This document shows positions 1 to 11,580 of a DNA stretch of 64,000 bases, in pieces (the first letter of the stretch is position 1; each line of letters opens with the position of its first letter). The translations under genes and the position numbers were made by a program. Where the stretch lies: positions 33,733,632-33,797,631 of the forward strand of contig CM028377.1 of NCBI GenBank assembly GCA_013146195.2. The letters are read 5' to 3'. The notes beneath the pieces are model-generated. The model was not told the DNA's origin. It saw only the letters and a program-made list of their open reading frames with translations, and made no database searches. The DNA comes from Codonopsis lanceolata (taxonomy: Eukaryota > Streptophyta > Magnoliopsida > Asterales > Campanulaceae).

Positions 1-924
1 TCCCTGCCAAATTGGCGCAAGACCCATTCCGCCCGATAAAAGGAGGTGCGCTCGATACTCGACAAAATAATCTGGGCATATGCCCCGGTATACTGGAAGA
101 AGCGGTGGATCTGCCAGTGGCTGATGACCCATATTATTTCCATGGAGCCTCTGTGCAAGAAATTCTCAACCCAGTCGGTCTCCGAGAATTTGTTTGGGTA
201 TAATGACCCTGAAAGCCATAAAGCCTCGGATCATACATTGCTCCTGCCGGTATTGGGCCCATCACCCAATTGAAGTGCTCCCTAACCACATATGAATCAG
301 AAGAGGGCTACTTGAAAGGAGCAACTCGTCGCCACTTGCATAGGCATCCAGGCCAGACAGGGTCAACGCCAGAATCACCGGTATAATATTCACCCGGCGA
401 TCCCAAGCCTGCAATACCAGGTCCACGACCTGCACGTCAATATACCCGGGTCGGCCCACCAGCATGTATGGCCCCACGAGTCAAAGAAAAAGAGACGACA
501 GCCGGCGTCGCAAATATTGTGGGTCATCCTCCCTATACTCCGTAAAAGCTCCAGGAAGGACGGTCAAATCAAATTTTACTCCATTGTAAAAACCTGGAGT
601 AGCTTCGCGGGTTATGCCAAAAAGCTCCCTTATAGCCATATATGGATGCCTCCGTGGAGAAGCCTTGACAATAGGTCCAGAGGCGGTTATCCCCACCATG
701 GCGCAGAATTCTTCAAAGGTGGGGCACATCTCATTCATGCCAAAATTAAAGAGATGGTCATGGGGCGACCAGAATCTAGAGGCTCCCCTCATCATGTCCC
801 AATTGATATAAAGGGTCCGCCATGACAACAGACACCTGTACCCATATATATGCTTGAACTAGTCCTGCTCATCTGACCGCAGGGAGAAGACCCAAAAATC
901 CAGGGCATTCTCATAAATTTCCAT
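1..924 (-). pseudogene. DUF7745-like antisense gene, copy 1 (3' end outside window)
   Basis: Reading leftward from an ATG at 922-924, the frame begins MEIYENALDFWVF and then meets an in-frame TAG (GAC TAG TTC AAG). It continues into a region with the block FNFGMNEMCPTFEEF (about 700-760), followed by a second block at 262-477 around VNIIPVILALTLSGLDAY. These blocks resemble the plant DUF7745 family, usually found in retroelement-associated proteins of unknown function. Frames switch several times, so the copy is decayed or badly read. It lies downstream of the plant-mobile-domain gene on the same strand. The same TAG is present in copy 2 (17164-18751). The function is unknown; the family assignment is from remembered motif resemblance. 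Confidence 0.6.
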
Positions 925-1081
925 TTCTAAAGTTGTATGAGCTGGTACAACCTTTTTTAGACGAAAGAAAAGATCTTATCTGGCAAAAGAAAGGAAAACT
1001 AAGCAAAAGAAAGATCAAAAGGCTGAGCAGACTGAGCAAAAGGCAAGCTTGCGATGAAAATAAACGCTGCCCCCATCTCTC

Positions 1082-1089
1082 TTTTTATA
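1082..1089 (-). promoter_or_regulatory. TATA box for the DUF7745-like gene, copy 1
   Basis: On the - strand the sequence reads CAGTATAAAAAGAGAG, with TATAAAAA at 1089-1082, about 160 bp upstream of the ATG at 924. The same box at the same distance is kept in copy 2 (18909-18916). This suggests the antisense gene is transcribed from its own promoter and not only as the complement of the element's genomic RNA. That is an inference from sequence; no transcript is seen. Confidence 0.5.
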
Positions 1090-1750
1090 CTGAAAAACTG
1101 AAAAAACCGGACGAATTCTGAGCACAGTGCACAAACAATGCATGAATAGAGACTGCACATGAAGAAGCCTTGGCACCGCCAATGACCCTTCCTGGCGCCA
1201 CGCCTATATCCCTTATGGGTGGCGCCAGGATCCTCATTCCTACTCCTCAAGCTATCTGGTATCCTGGTATTTCAGCTCCGACCGTTCACTGCTGTTCTGT
1301 CTAATTGAAGAGAAAATACAGAAGCTATAAGAATACCCTCTCTGCAATTGCAAAAGATCCAGTACAGGAAGAGGCGGCTGCCTCTTCCTCCCGCAGATTA
1401 TCAGAAAAGCCCGCTCGAACCCGAAGGTGTATTTTTCTCAAAATCCATTTCTAAGCTACAGTGTGCCATTACCCCTAGATAATGGTCTAGTTTTCCTTTT
1501 TGCATAAATATTGAGTCTGCATTTTAAACTCTTGCATCATTTAAAATTATATTGCATTGCATAATATATATGTAAAGAATCTGGTACAAGAAAAAAAAAG
1601 AGAAGAAAAGCTAATAAATGCAGGTAGTTGAAGATAATGAGCACGGGAAGATTGGCTCCTGTCAAGATTGCCACCCATGACCCGAGGGCCCTCTCCGCCA
1701 ATCCTATATGCTCATCCTCTGGCCCGAGCACGACTCGATCCGGCAGCCGC

Positions 1751-3082
1751 TTAATCATCATCATCATCATTCCGGCGCCTGGTCTGCCGTACTCCATCAT
1801 TTCCCCGGCAGGAGAGCTCATCCACAAGCCTCTGATAAAGCTTGTTGATGCTGAAAAAACCCCGCAGCAGCTTCTTGTACGTGGACACGTTAACCTAAAA
1901 AAAAGTCAGAGACAACAAAAAAGAAAAATGTTAGTCTCCAAAAATATATATATATGATGAAAATAAGAAAAAGATGCCAAAAAAGATGCCTGCCCGGTAC
2001 TCCTCGGTGTCCTCGGTATGTCCGCATCTGGAAGAACTTCTTCCACCATCCTGCCGTCTCGATGATATCGAAAGGTGGAAAAAGCATTATCATGTCCAGT
2101 AAACTCCAGATGCGCGTCAAGAACTGGAATAGAAGGCCTCAGCCTATCAGAAGCATCTGAAGCACGCCTGGCTGCCATAGGAACAGGAGAGGTAGGATGG
2201 AACATAATCCTTAGAAAATCCCCATATGCCATAGCTGGGAAGTCACTCTGAGGCATGAGAAATCTCGACAGGTACTGATACCTGTTCGGCAAGAAATCTG
2301 GCGCAATCACCCAAATGGGAGGCATAGGAGGTACTACTGGAGGTGTCATAAGTAAAGAATACTGGCGGTTCACCCGCTCACCCATATATAACGAGTCAAC
2401 CATGATGGATACCATCAATATCCCAAGATCGCTCATCTCCAGTGATCGCATAATGACCCACCGCCCCTCCAAGGAAGAAAATGCACCGTGCCTGCGCTCT
2501 AGCTGGCAATCCACTCCCGCACTCTCTCTGTATCAGAGCAGCCGCCGTCCCGATCCGGCCGGACTCTGTTCTCATTCACGAACTCCGCCAAGTAAGATGG
2601 CTCGTGAAAGCGCTACTGCAACCGACCCGACGTGAAATGGAATAATGAATAAGCCCAAACCTGCAAAAAAAAAAAAGAAGAAAAAAATCATCAGCAAAAA
2701 GAAAAATGCTGTGAAATAGAAAAAAAAACAAAGGCAGGAAAAGAAAAGATACCTCCCACGTCGGAGCAAACCCATTAAGAGTCAGCGAGTCATTGCGGCT
2801 TGTTCTATCAATCGAGGCAAACAGCTCAGCCAGGCCCGCCTGCCCCCAATCGTAATCAACGACATGATCTAAATCCCTCAGGCATCCTAAGAGGGAAACC
2901 CTTAAGGTAGTGGACGAATTGGCAAAAAACGACGTCCCAAGGAAAAAGAACAAGAATGCCCTGGCGACGCGAGTTACTGCCACGCTATCATTCTCTGGAA
3001 CCCTCCCGGCATTCTCTAAAAGTCATTTCTGCACACTACCAATGAAGATCTCATCAGTGGATTTATATTCGGGCACGAGGCC
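1751..3082 (-). pseudogene. Plant mobile domain (PMD)-like antisense gene, copy 1, truncated by an LTR element
   Basis: On the - strand the surviving part runs from the break at 3082 to a TAA at 1751-1753. Blocks such as ARAFLFFFLGTSFFANSS (about 2920-2975) and DWGQAGLAELFASI (about 2800-2850) match the PMD (aminotransferase-like, MAIN/MAIL-type) core in plants and their transposons. A likely 92-bp intron lies at 2661-2752 (GT donor, TTTTTGCAG acceptor); another small intron probably ends near 1893. The protein ends in an acidic NDDDDD tail. In-frame TGA and TAG codons interrupt the frame, and copy 2 has the same ones. The N-terminal part is missing because a Tekay-lineage LTR begins at 3083; the uninterrupted sequence is seen at 20907 in copy 2. 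Confidence 0.65.
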
Positions 3083-3607
3083 TGTAAAACCCTAAAATGT
3101 TGCTTGATTGTTCTATGCATGAATTCATACATTGATAATCATCATAAACATGTTCATTTAGCTCCCGTATATGTTTAGAGTCAATAGCATGATCGTTGAC
3201 GTCGTTTGAGATGCATGTATGCACTTTTCTTTCGCGAGATGCTTTGAATCTCGGGTTTATGTTTTATGTTGTAACTTCATGGATTATTGTTAAAGGGCAT
3301 TTAAAACATCATTTACATGCCTTGGATGTTTGTTAGATGCTAGTTGCATCGACGGTTTGGTTGCAAGTTGGATTCTAGCGAAAACCCTTTTCAGTTTCAC
3401 TTTTCCGGTCGTCGTTCGGGCGAGTTCTGCCTGAGTTCTTGGCCCTGTTTTGATGAGGTTGGAGACTTGAATCCTTTGGTTATAGATTAGAGGATATTAA
3501 GGTTGAATAGTAGACCAATTTTGGCTTGGAAGGACTCGAGAACGCACGCGGGAGAGGCCGGGATCGAGCAAGGATTGGACAAAAACCCTAATTGCTGAAA
3601 ATGGCTT

Positions 3608-3621
3608 GATGCGGTCGCATC
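3608..3621. promoter_or_regulatory. GATGCG-N2-CGCATC palindrome upstream of the LTR A TATA box
   Basis: GATGCGGTCGCATC, followed about 15 bp later by a half-related GCGACCGCAAGGGG. Equivalent palindromes lie in the same relative place in LTR B (29246-29259 and 36293-36306) and LTR C (24460-24473). Conservation across diverged LTR families suggests a protein-binding or structural role; no binding protein can be named. Confidence 0.4.
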
Positions 3622-3821
3622 AGCCATACCCCAAGCGACCGCAAGGGGTCCCATTCCAGAATGTCGAATTTTCCCTCTTTTTCGAATCTGTCCGAATTGT
3701 TTGACCATTTAACCCATTTTTAAGCCACACTTTGACCCAATTACTTAACCTAAACTAATCCTAACATCTATTAGGAGATTTAGGAGTTGATTAGTGGGGT
3801 AATTAGTGAGTTAATCCCCCA

Positions 3822-3828
3822 TATAAAA
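3822..3828 (+). promoter_or_regulatory. TATA box of LTR A
   Basis: TATAAAA within CCCCATATAAAACCCCCC, about 740 bp into the LTR, followed by a pyrimidine-rich leader (TTCCCTCTTCTCTCTTCTTG). Element B has the equivalent CCCCCATATAAAAAG context, which supports a conserved core promoter. Confidence 0.6.
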
Positions 3829-6800
3829 CCCCCCAATCTGCCGCATTCCTCTTCATAGTTCGGCCAGCAGAAAGGTTTCTTCCCTCTTCTCTCTTCTTGC
3901 AATTTCTGGGAGCACTCAAGGGGCTTGAGAGAGAGAGCTTGAAGAGGAGATTCGTGGGTCTTGAAGGGCTGAGCTTGGAGGCCATTAATGGAGTCTTCTT
4001 CTTCCCCATTTCATCTTCAAGGTTGAAGAAGGAGATGAAGAGAAGACATCATCTCTAGGGCACGAATTTTCAGATTTGTTAGGGCTGAGTTTGGTAAGTT
4101 TCTACCTTTCTTCTTCTTCTTTTTAGGCTCCATTGACCCTAGGGAATCAACCATGTGTGCTATTTGGGTCAATGGAAGCCATTGTTAGGGTTTCTAGAAA
4201 TGTATGAACCCTAGGATTTCAAGTTTATGTTAGAGCTTGATTGGCCTATGTGAGACCATGTCTATGTGAAATTCATGTTCTAAATTGCCTATTGAACTTG
4301 ATTATGTTGATTTTTCATGAAGATTGATGTTGGTTTGGTTGAGATTCTTGGAGGGTGCCTTGCCCTAATTTTGTTTTAGCTTGCAAATGGATGATGTGAG
4401 CTTGATTAATTGTTTTATATTCTTAATAGAGTATACTAAACTTTGCTATATGGATTGATTATGTGTATTGAGCTTGAATGACAAAGATACTTGGAAGGGG
4501 ATTTTCCCCAAATTGTATTTGGCTTGTTAAAGATGATGGTAAGCCTAATTAGCATGTTATACATGTTTAGTGGAGTTTATTGAACTTAGTTGTGTTGATT
4601 ATCCATGAGTATTGAAATTGGTTTGGTTGAGATGCTTGGAGGGTGATTTGCCCTAATTTGGTTTTAGCTTGCAATCTAATGATGTTAGCTTGATTAATAT
4701 GTTTTACAAGCTTAATAGAACATATTGAACCATGTGGTGAATTTTAATCATGAATTGAATGTTATGATTGGTATGATGACTTGGATGATATTATGCACAA
4801 GATGGCTAAATTATTCTAAGTTGCATTGTTAATTAGTTTGTTGGGTTTATATGAGTATATTGAACATTGGGATTGTGGTTTTGGGCGATAGTTATGAACA
4901 TAGGGGGTTGATGAAGCCTAAGCTTCTAATCCTTGAATTTTCGGAAAACTTAGATTGAACTCAACGGAGTTAACCTTTGGGTTAGTATGAATCCTAGGAA
5001 CTATAATTTTAAGTCCTACGGAATTTTGGGTAGAATTCATGGAGGTCGAGCCTCCAAGAAGTTTTGAAGTGTGTGAAGCACACTTGATTATGAGAGCTTA
5101 TATGATTCTCGGTTATGATGTTTATGCTAGTTGTGGATGAATTGCATGACTAGTTTGATAGTAGAGTGTTTACCTACTTGTTTTGAGCATATGAGTATAT
5201 ATTACTTGTGCTTGGGTTTTAGTCGGTGGCGTCGGTTTGGTTGAGTTTTGGTGGGGACGATACATCGTCTTCACGAATTATGGGATTCGTGATCGCGATG
5301 TATCGCCGTGCGGGTTTGCACACACCCCTCCATCGATGGCCACGGTGGGGAAGTAGTTTATCTTAGTTGTAGTAATACACATGACTTTGATAACTATGGA
5401 ACTCGGCGGAGGCGTCTCGGGACGTCGATATCTACGAGAGGGATATCGAGGGCACATAAAGGTTTTGCACGTGTTTTTGGGAGCGACACGCGGAGGAATT
5501 TGGGTAATGGTATCATATCCCTATACATGAATTGTTTCACAAGTGCTTAAGTGAATAACGTGCTTGGTGAATTGGATATGATATGATGTTTGTTTTGGTT
5601 TCTTACATGTTATACTTAATAGATAACATATTGATTAATGTTGTAAGCATGTATGCTATCACATGAGTATTATTGGAATGTGGTTTTATGCCAAAGGTAT
5701 TAATCATTATTGTTAAGTTTGTACGCCTTGACATGAATAGTATGGGAAGGCTATGTTATAACAATAACATGAGTTACTGTTGTTAAGCTAATATGCTTTA
5801 TCATGAATATTATTCGGATATGGCATTATGTTAAAAGCAGGAATTATTGTTGTTAAGTTTATATGCCTTGACATGTAAATCATCGGAAGGCTATGTCATA
5901 TCAATAACAAGAATTATGATCGTTAAGCATATAAATGCCTTGACATGGGTTTTAATGAAATGTTATACTACAATGATAACATGTTTTATTTATGTTGAGC
6001 ATGGATGCCATAACATGATTTTTATATAAGGTTATTTCATGACGATAGCATGATGTGATTTATGATTGAGTATTATGCCATGATAGGAAGTTACGGTTAG
6101 TAACTTACTAAGTCATTGTGACTTACTTTTATTTGTTGGTTGTGTTTCCCTAGATCCGAGTCGCTCGAGCGGATCCAAGTAAATCCAGAAGGTTACGTTG
6201 GCAAGGAATTCTTTTGGAAAGGTTGCTACTTAGTTGTTGGTTTTGTTTTTGGTGAGGTCGTTGGGAAGATGAAGTTATGTAAACTTCATGATTGGGTAGC
6301 AAACCTTGATGTATTTGTAATGTTGTAATTATGTGGTTAGCCTATTCTTTTGGTAGCCAACCGGTGGTGGTTGTGCTTGTTATATGTTAGTAGTTAAACT
6401 TTCATATATTTTCTGGTTGTTAGTACATATAACCGTTAGTACTTATTTTGTTGGCACCGACCGATCGGGTTTTAGTCGTGCGTGGTTAATTGGTGTTATG
6501 TTTAGCATGTTAAATTGCTAGTTTAATATGATGTTTGTTCTCCCGGCATGTTTTAGCCGCCGAGTTGTTAGACTAGAGTCTTAGACTTAGTTTAATGTTG
6601 GGTTCCGCCGTAGTTTCGCCGATGACTTGGTTTATATTTTATGCTCTATATTGAATTGCATAACAGGAGTTTGTTCTACGTGCCCAATGTTGCGACGCGA
6701 GTCGAATTTTTGGACCGAGAGATTAACTATCTCTTTGGTTGTTTTAGTTTGAGCTTGTTAGCTCTGGGCGCCACTTGCTTTATTTTATTTCGCTTCCGCA

Positions 6801-6928
6801 TGTGTTTAGAGTTGTCGGTGTATCGCCGTTATGGCCCTACCCATTATTTGCTACTTGTTGTTGTTAATTGTTTCTCTTGGCGGCACGACCTTGGGATTTC
6901 GCCTTGGGATCCGGTCGGGTCGTCACGC

Positions 6929-6941
6929 TTGGTATCGTAGC
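6929..6941 (+). other. Primer binding site of element A (tRNA-Met type)
   Basis: TTGGTATCGTAGC lies just after the LTR end. Plant retroelements primed by initiator tRNA-Met carry TGGTATCAGAGC; here the site is imperfect at two positions but the placement is right. It fixes the + strand orientation. Confidence 0.65.
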
Positions 6942-9699
6942 TATGATTATAAATTTAGCTTTCAGGGATAGGTTCCTTGGCTTTGGGGGTTGGTTTTGTG
7001 TGATTTATTATATCTTAACGCCGAGAGTTATAGTATGTTAAGATGTTTGAACTAGAATAGAGGTTAGCACTAGTAGAGGTGCCAATGTTGATATGTATAA
7101 GGTGGTACTAGTAATATCCATGATTGAGAGTCCACCGAAGAATTGGTGGCAAATATGATGATATTGTGAATTAATATTTAAGTGAAGATCACAGAGTTAA
7201 TGCATTGGAATAGCACACTTAGTACCGGATGAGACTAGGAAGACTCCATAAATTGTGAAAGAGTTAAGGATTAAGGATGGGGTATTACAGCTTATCCCGA
7301 TACGACGCCGGATTTTCGAGAGGCGTGGATTTGTATTTATGAGAAAAAGTTAAATATTAAAGAACGCACTCCGAGAGAGGACCTCGTGGGAATATTAAGG
7401 TTGATGATGTGGTTAGAGGACGCTAGTACCTCCCGAAACCTGTAGGCAAACCGTGGACTAGTAAGCGAGTGATGCTTTTACCTAAATTCATAGATGAAGA
7501 GGTGATGAATTGTTGTATAAATTTCGTTTAAAGAAATGTGACACCACGTGTAGGTGTTGGAGCGATATAGACAAGTGTTTAGTTTATGGTGGTGATCACA
7601 TATGAATGGATTGCCTTAAATTAAGGATTAATGACTCTAAGAGCGTTAATAACAGTCTAGTGAACCTTAGTGAAATGGTTATAGACGAGCTAGGGTTTGA
7701 GGTTGTATGCGTGCGTGGCGGTTGGCCATTGCGGAGTTTTGAGACCTACCTTGGATAGGAGGTAATTCATTATACGGATATTATGGTTGCTATTATCGTT
7801 GTTATGAGTGCTCGTTGTATCGGTAACTCATACGCATTAATACATACATTGCATTGTGTGTTGAGATTTAATTATTTTTGTTTTCCTCAATTTATGGATA
7901 TTATTGAGGAGGATGTCCCGGTATGGGATTGGTTTACGGTTTGGTTGAAATTTCGATTTGTCGGTAGACAAGCGATGATAGCGTAGAAAGTAATACTGCT
8001 ATGTAAGCTTCATATGGATGGCGATGTTATACATATGTGAATATTGAATATGTGTTAATGCTACTAGTGGTAAATACTAGTGGTGCGTTAAATTTGTATG
8101 CTCCATAGAGATATATGTACAGTAAAATAATTATACTTTGTTGTGTGATTTTTATGCGAGTAGGACGCGCTTGAATCGCACGATTGTTACTTAGTGGTTC
8201 TGAGATGGATTACAGTTATTACGAGCAAATATACCGCTAAATCACGACTAATAGCATGTCGTCGCCGCGCGAGAGTATTTCGTGTGTGTCTTGACGAATA
8301 CGAGATTTTGGACCAAGGGGAATGAAAGATTTTACAGAGTTTTGACGGTTATGAGTACTAGAGTGAATGTTACCTCTTTACCTCGAGTTACTATGAAAGT
8401 ATAAGTTAGGCAGTATAGTGAATATACGAACCTTGTTATTTGTTAGAATTACCATTGTACGTAAAAATTAGCAATTTTATGGAACTTTATGAGAATATAC
8501 GATTGATTAGTAATTACACATAACATAGTAATTGCTTGACTGTGTCATATGCATGGTTATGAGTTACATGAGTTTTATGCATTATATGAATAGCGGAAAT
8601 TACATGGGGTATATGAGAAGATATATGATGATACTTGGTTATTTTATATCGTACTTGCATAATATAAGTGTGTACATGCGACACTAATGATAAAATTTTT
8701 ATCATTTCGTTGATGATTAAAATTATGAGTAAAATATATTTGTGATTATGAAGTATAGACATAACTTGTACCGTGCGTATATTATTTTCAAAAGGAAAAT
8801 TAATGTATGATCCTTATGTATACATGCATGGTAGATGTATTTTGTTAAAAGAAAAGACATGGTTTACAAGAGTAGTAAATATGTCTAACGGAAATAGTTG
8901 TGTTTGAGTATGAACAAGCATATGCATTAGTAAGCAATGTAATTTGTTTAAAGTATAGCATGATAAAATCTTGATTCTCATGCCTTGAATATACCATGAT
9001 TTGCTGTTGCATGATTATGTGTGAGGCTGTAGTAAAGGATGCTTAAGATTTTCTCATAACCCTTCGCATCCTTGCAGCTTTTTGAAATCAATTTAGCCGG
9101 TACCTAAATTGGTGATCAAAGGTTCGTTGGTGGACTAGGATTGGTAGTAGCGGTTAGAAATTGACTAAACCTCTTACGGAAGAAAAGGAAAATAAATGGA
9201 ATAAATTTTCACATGATGCTCTTATGTGCATTGTCTATGATTTGGAAGTTGCGAGCATGACTTGCATGATCTGAATGTTAACTTACTTGTTTTAGAAGTG
9301 TGTTGTGGAACACTCTTCCTTAAATTGTGAATTGCCTTATCGGCCATTTTACCTCTCATGATTTAGAATTCTTGTATTTATATTTCATGTTGTAGCTCGA
9401 AGCAAATAGTTTCGGAGACTTATGTTTATAAAGTCCTTGGATACGCTAGATGATATATTTGGAATTCACATGCTTAATTAATTAGTCATGGAATTTGTGA
9501 GTGCTATGCGACTCAAGTATGAGTCAAGATATTTTCAACCTAAAGTGCTTGGTATTATGGTTATTGAAAATTTTGAACTTGTGAATGTGGGATTTTTTAG
9601 TAGTTTGGTTTTGCCTCCTTGGTTGATTTGTAAGATAGTAGACTCGGAGGCGAGTCTAGGTTTGGTTCGAGTGGGAATTACGAGTATGAGTTCGCGATG
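6942..9699 (+). other. Internal region of element A: gag relic and non-coding sequence
   Basis: Near 7545-7620 a relic of a zinc-knuckle region can be recognised by alignment to the better kept gag of element B (GGTGGTGATCA block). From 7700 on, blocks match element B: GTGGCGGTTGGCCATTGCGG (7716), the CTTCGCATCC..TTTAGCCGGTACC block (9060-9110) and AGACTCGGAGGCGAGTC (about 9640). No long frame and no reverse transcriptase motif is visible. Because the same non-coding blocks occur in the same order in element B, this is probably an inherited spacer of a non-autonomous family, not random decay. Confidence 0.6.
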
Positions 9700-10523
9700 A
9701 ACCAAGATGGGTTTTGACTTAGAGTAGAGTTTGTGTTCCAGGTTGATGATGTGAGCGACAAATAGCAGATCGTGTGTCGAGGTGTCTCACTTTCGTGGTG
9801 AAGGCGGGCACCAGGCCTGCGGGGTTGTTCTGACCGGTGGATATTCAGTGGAAATGGGAACATGTTACGATGGATTTTGTTTCGAGGGTTTCGCGTACCG
9901 TAAAAGTTTTGATACCGTTTGGGTTGTATTGATCGACTCATGAAGTCGGCTCATTTTATTCGATTGCGGCGACATATTAATTGAGTCAGTTAGCGGCATT
10001 TTAGGTGCGGAGATTATTAGATTGCACGGGGTTCAGTTAGTATTGTTTTGGTGGGATCAGAGTTTTATCGAGTTTTTTTTAGCGAGGCTTTGCAAGATTA
10101 TGGGGTTGAGATTGTTGATCGGAGTTGAGAGTGTGAAATTAATCGGGATAGATGGCTCACTCAAAGTCAGCGAAAAAGTTATACGGATAATAGAAGGAGA
10201 AGTTTTGGAATTTCGGGTTGGAGACCTTGTGTTTCTTAGGTATCGCCTAGAAGGGGGTACAGAGATTTGGCCTGGGGTGGCTTTACCGTCTTTGGGAGAT
10301 TCATAATGTGTTTCATGTGTTATGTTACGGAAATATCTTAGGATGATTCCCATGTTCTTGAGTATGAGGAGATTACTTTAGTAGTTTGTCTTATGTTGGC
10401 ATGGGTGAAGATACTTGACAAAGAGCAAGTTTTGAGAGCAAGAGAATTCCATTGGTGAAAGTCCTTTGGAAGAATCACGAGATCGGGAAGCAACTTGGGA
10501 GGCTGGTGGAGATGCGAGAGAAA
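9700..10523 (+). pseudogene. Decayed integrase and C-terminal pol of element A
   Basis: Translation in shifting frames gives the gypsy integrase core entry WKWEHVTMDFV (about 9850-9882), followed by traces of the strand-transfer region. Next come a GDLVFLR-type integrase C-terminal block (about 10220-10245), FHV and YEE-type motifs (10300-10375), and finally IPLVKVLWKNHE (about 10447-10480), as at the very end of Tekay/Del pol. Frameshifts separate most blocks. The sequence stops at the gap at 10524, where the 3' LTR should follow. Confidence 0.65.
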
Positions 10524-10623
10524 NNNNNNNNNNNNNNNNNNNNNNNNNNNNNNNNNNNNNNNNNNNNNNNNNNNNNNNNNNNNNNNNNNNNNNNNNNNNN
10601 NNNNNNNNNNNNNNNNNNNNNNN
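10524..10623. other. Assembly gap (100 N)
   Basis: Exactly 100 N. The left side is the 3' end of a Tekay-type pol, and the right side does not continue with an LTR of element A. The distance and even the adjacency of the flanks are therefore not supported by sequence. Confidence 0.97.
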
Positions 10624-10988
10624 TTCCGCACGTGCCACGCTCCCCTAGAAAGGGAGCGGGGCTGGAGCATCCTGGCACCCACAAGAGCGACTTTTCCGGA
10701 GAGATCGTTTTATTTTTAATAAAATGGAGGGCTAGACTCAAGAATTTTTTTTTTCTTTTGGTTTCGGCTAAAGTATGCTTGTTATATTTCTTTAAGCATT
10801 TGAATATTATGCTCCTATACATCCGTATATATTTGTGGATATGATCCTCCATCTTGCAGCTAGCCTCATTCCAATCACCATTACAGGTATATTTGAAAAT
10901 TAAAAAAAAATCAATTTTTTACGCAATAAATTTTCGGGCAACATAACAAAAGGGTTGGGGCTTTATTTTTTATTATCGCTTTATTTCG

Positions 10989-10990
<2 letters not shown>

Positions 10991-11045
<55 letters not shown>
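10991..11045. repeat. (TA)n microsatellite
   Basis: An uninterrupted TA dinucleotide run of about 55 bp, flanked by AT-rich sequence. Confidence 0.95.
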
Positions 11046-11047
<2 letters not shown>

Positions 11048-11462
11048 GCTCATTTTATTTTCATTACACAAAATATATATATGTACATTTTATTTCATTA
11101 CGTCATTTTATTTTGGAGATTAGGACAAATCTATAATTAATAGGAATAGATAGATTCCCCGTTTTTCTTTCTATTTCTTAATATGATTGGTTGCTTGCTC
11201 GCGCTCAAACTAAAAAGCCGAGAAAATCCACAAATAACAGAAGACAGACCATATATGTTTTATTTTTCACTTTATATCTTAATAATAAAAAAAGATTTCT
11301 CGCTTTTTAGATGTCGTGACATACGCCGCACGCAGATATATTCCAAATCGCTACCCTACACCATGACCAAATTTTACCCCTCGTATAAGTCAACGCAATT
11401 GCATATAGATTCTCAGACACTTCATAACCGATTTGCATCTCCGAATCATTGGTCAACCCCTA

Positions 11463-11580
11463 TAAAAAAAAAAGCAAAGAAAAAAAGAGAAAAAAGAAAA
11501 AAAAAGGAAAAAAGAAGTCGAAAAAAAATGATGACAAATAAAAGCAAAGAAAAAAAAATCAAGCAAAATAAAAAAAATGC
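11463..11580 (+). repeat. A/G-rich low-complexity tract
   Basis: A nearly pure purine stretch made of runs of A broken by G, with a few T and C. Similar tracts occur at 2660-2750 and 20490-20570 in the antisense-gene introns. Confidence 0.8.

Larger units (their letters stand above)
1..3082. repeat. Tat-element antisense module, copy 1 (partner 17833-20907)
   Basis: This segment is collinear with 17833-20907 over about 3.07 kb, including coding blocks, intergenic spacer and poly-A tracts. The left limit is the window edge. The right limit is sharp: both copies share GGGCACGAGGCC, after which copy 1 enters an LTR (TGTAAAACCC) and copy 2 continues with TAAGAGATC. Differences between the copies are mostly small changes at CAG, CTG and CGG trinucleotides. 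Confidence 0.85.
3083..6925 (+). repeat. 5' LTR of element A (about 3.84 kb)
   Basis: The LTR starts TGTAAAACCC at the breakpoint defined by comparison with 20907 and ends in TCGTCA, four bases before a primer site. Blocks such as GGCTCCATTGACCCTAGG and the GACTCAACGG-type motif are shared with the LTRs of element B (28484-32640 and 35538-39684), and the 3' part resembles solo LTR C (23727-26799). A TATAAAA box lies at 3822-3828 and a GATGCG..CGCATC palindrome at 3608-3621. There is no open frame of note. Confidence 0.8.
3083..10523 (+). mobile_element. Tekay/Del-lineage Ty3/gypsy element A, 3' end lost in the gap
   Basis: The element consists of a 5' LTR (3083-6925), a tRNA-Met-type primer binding site, a decayed internal region, and a 3' end of pol that runs into the N gap. 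It is inserted in the PMD-like gene of copy 1. The internal region is only about 3.6 kb before the gap. It shows a faint gag zinc-knuckle relic and integrase/chromodomain traces, with no recognisable protease, reverse transcriptase or RNase H between. It is thus a non-autonomous or internally deleted derivative. The lineage call rests on the long LTR, the TGGTATC primer site and the pol C-terminal motifs. Confidence 0.75.

Noticed and set aside
5308..5550. 80-codon frame in LTR A
   Set aside because: It is not kept in the matching LTRs B and C, and lies in a non-coding LTR region.
10955..11140. Frame with YIYIYIYI repeats
   Set aside because: It is translation of the (TA)n microsatellite.
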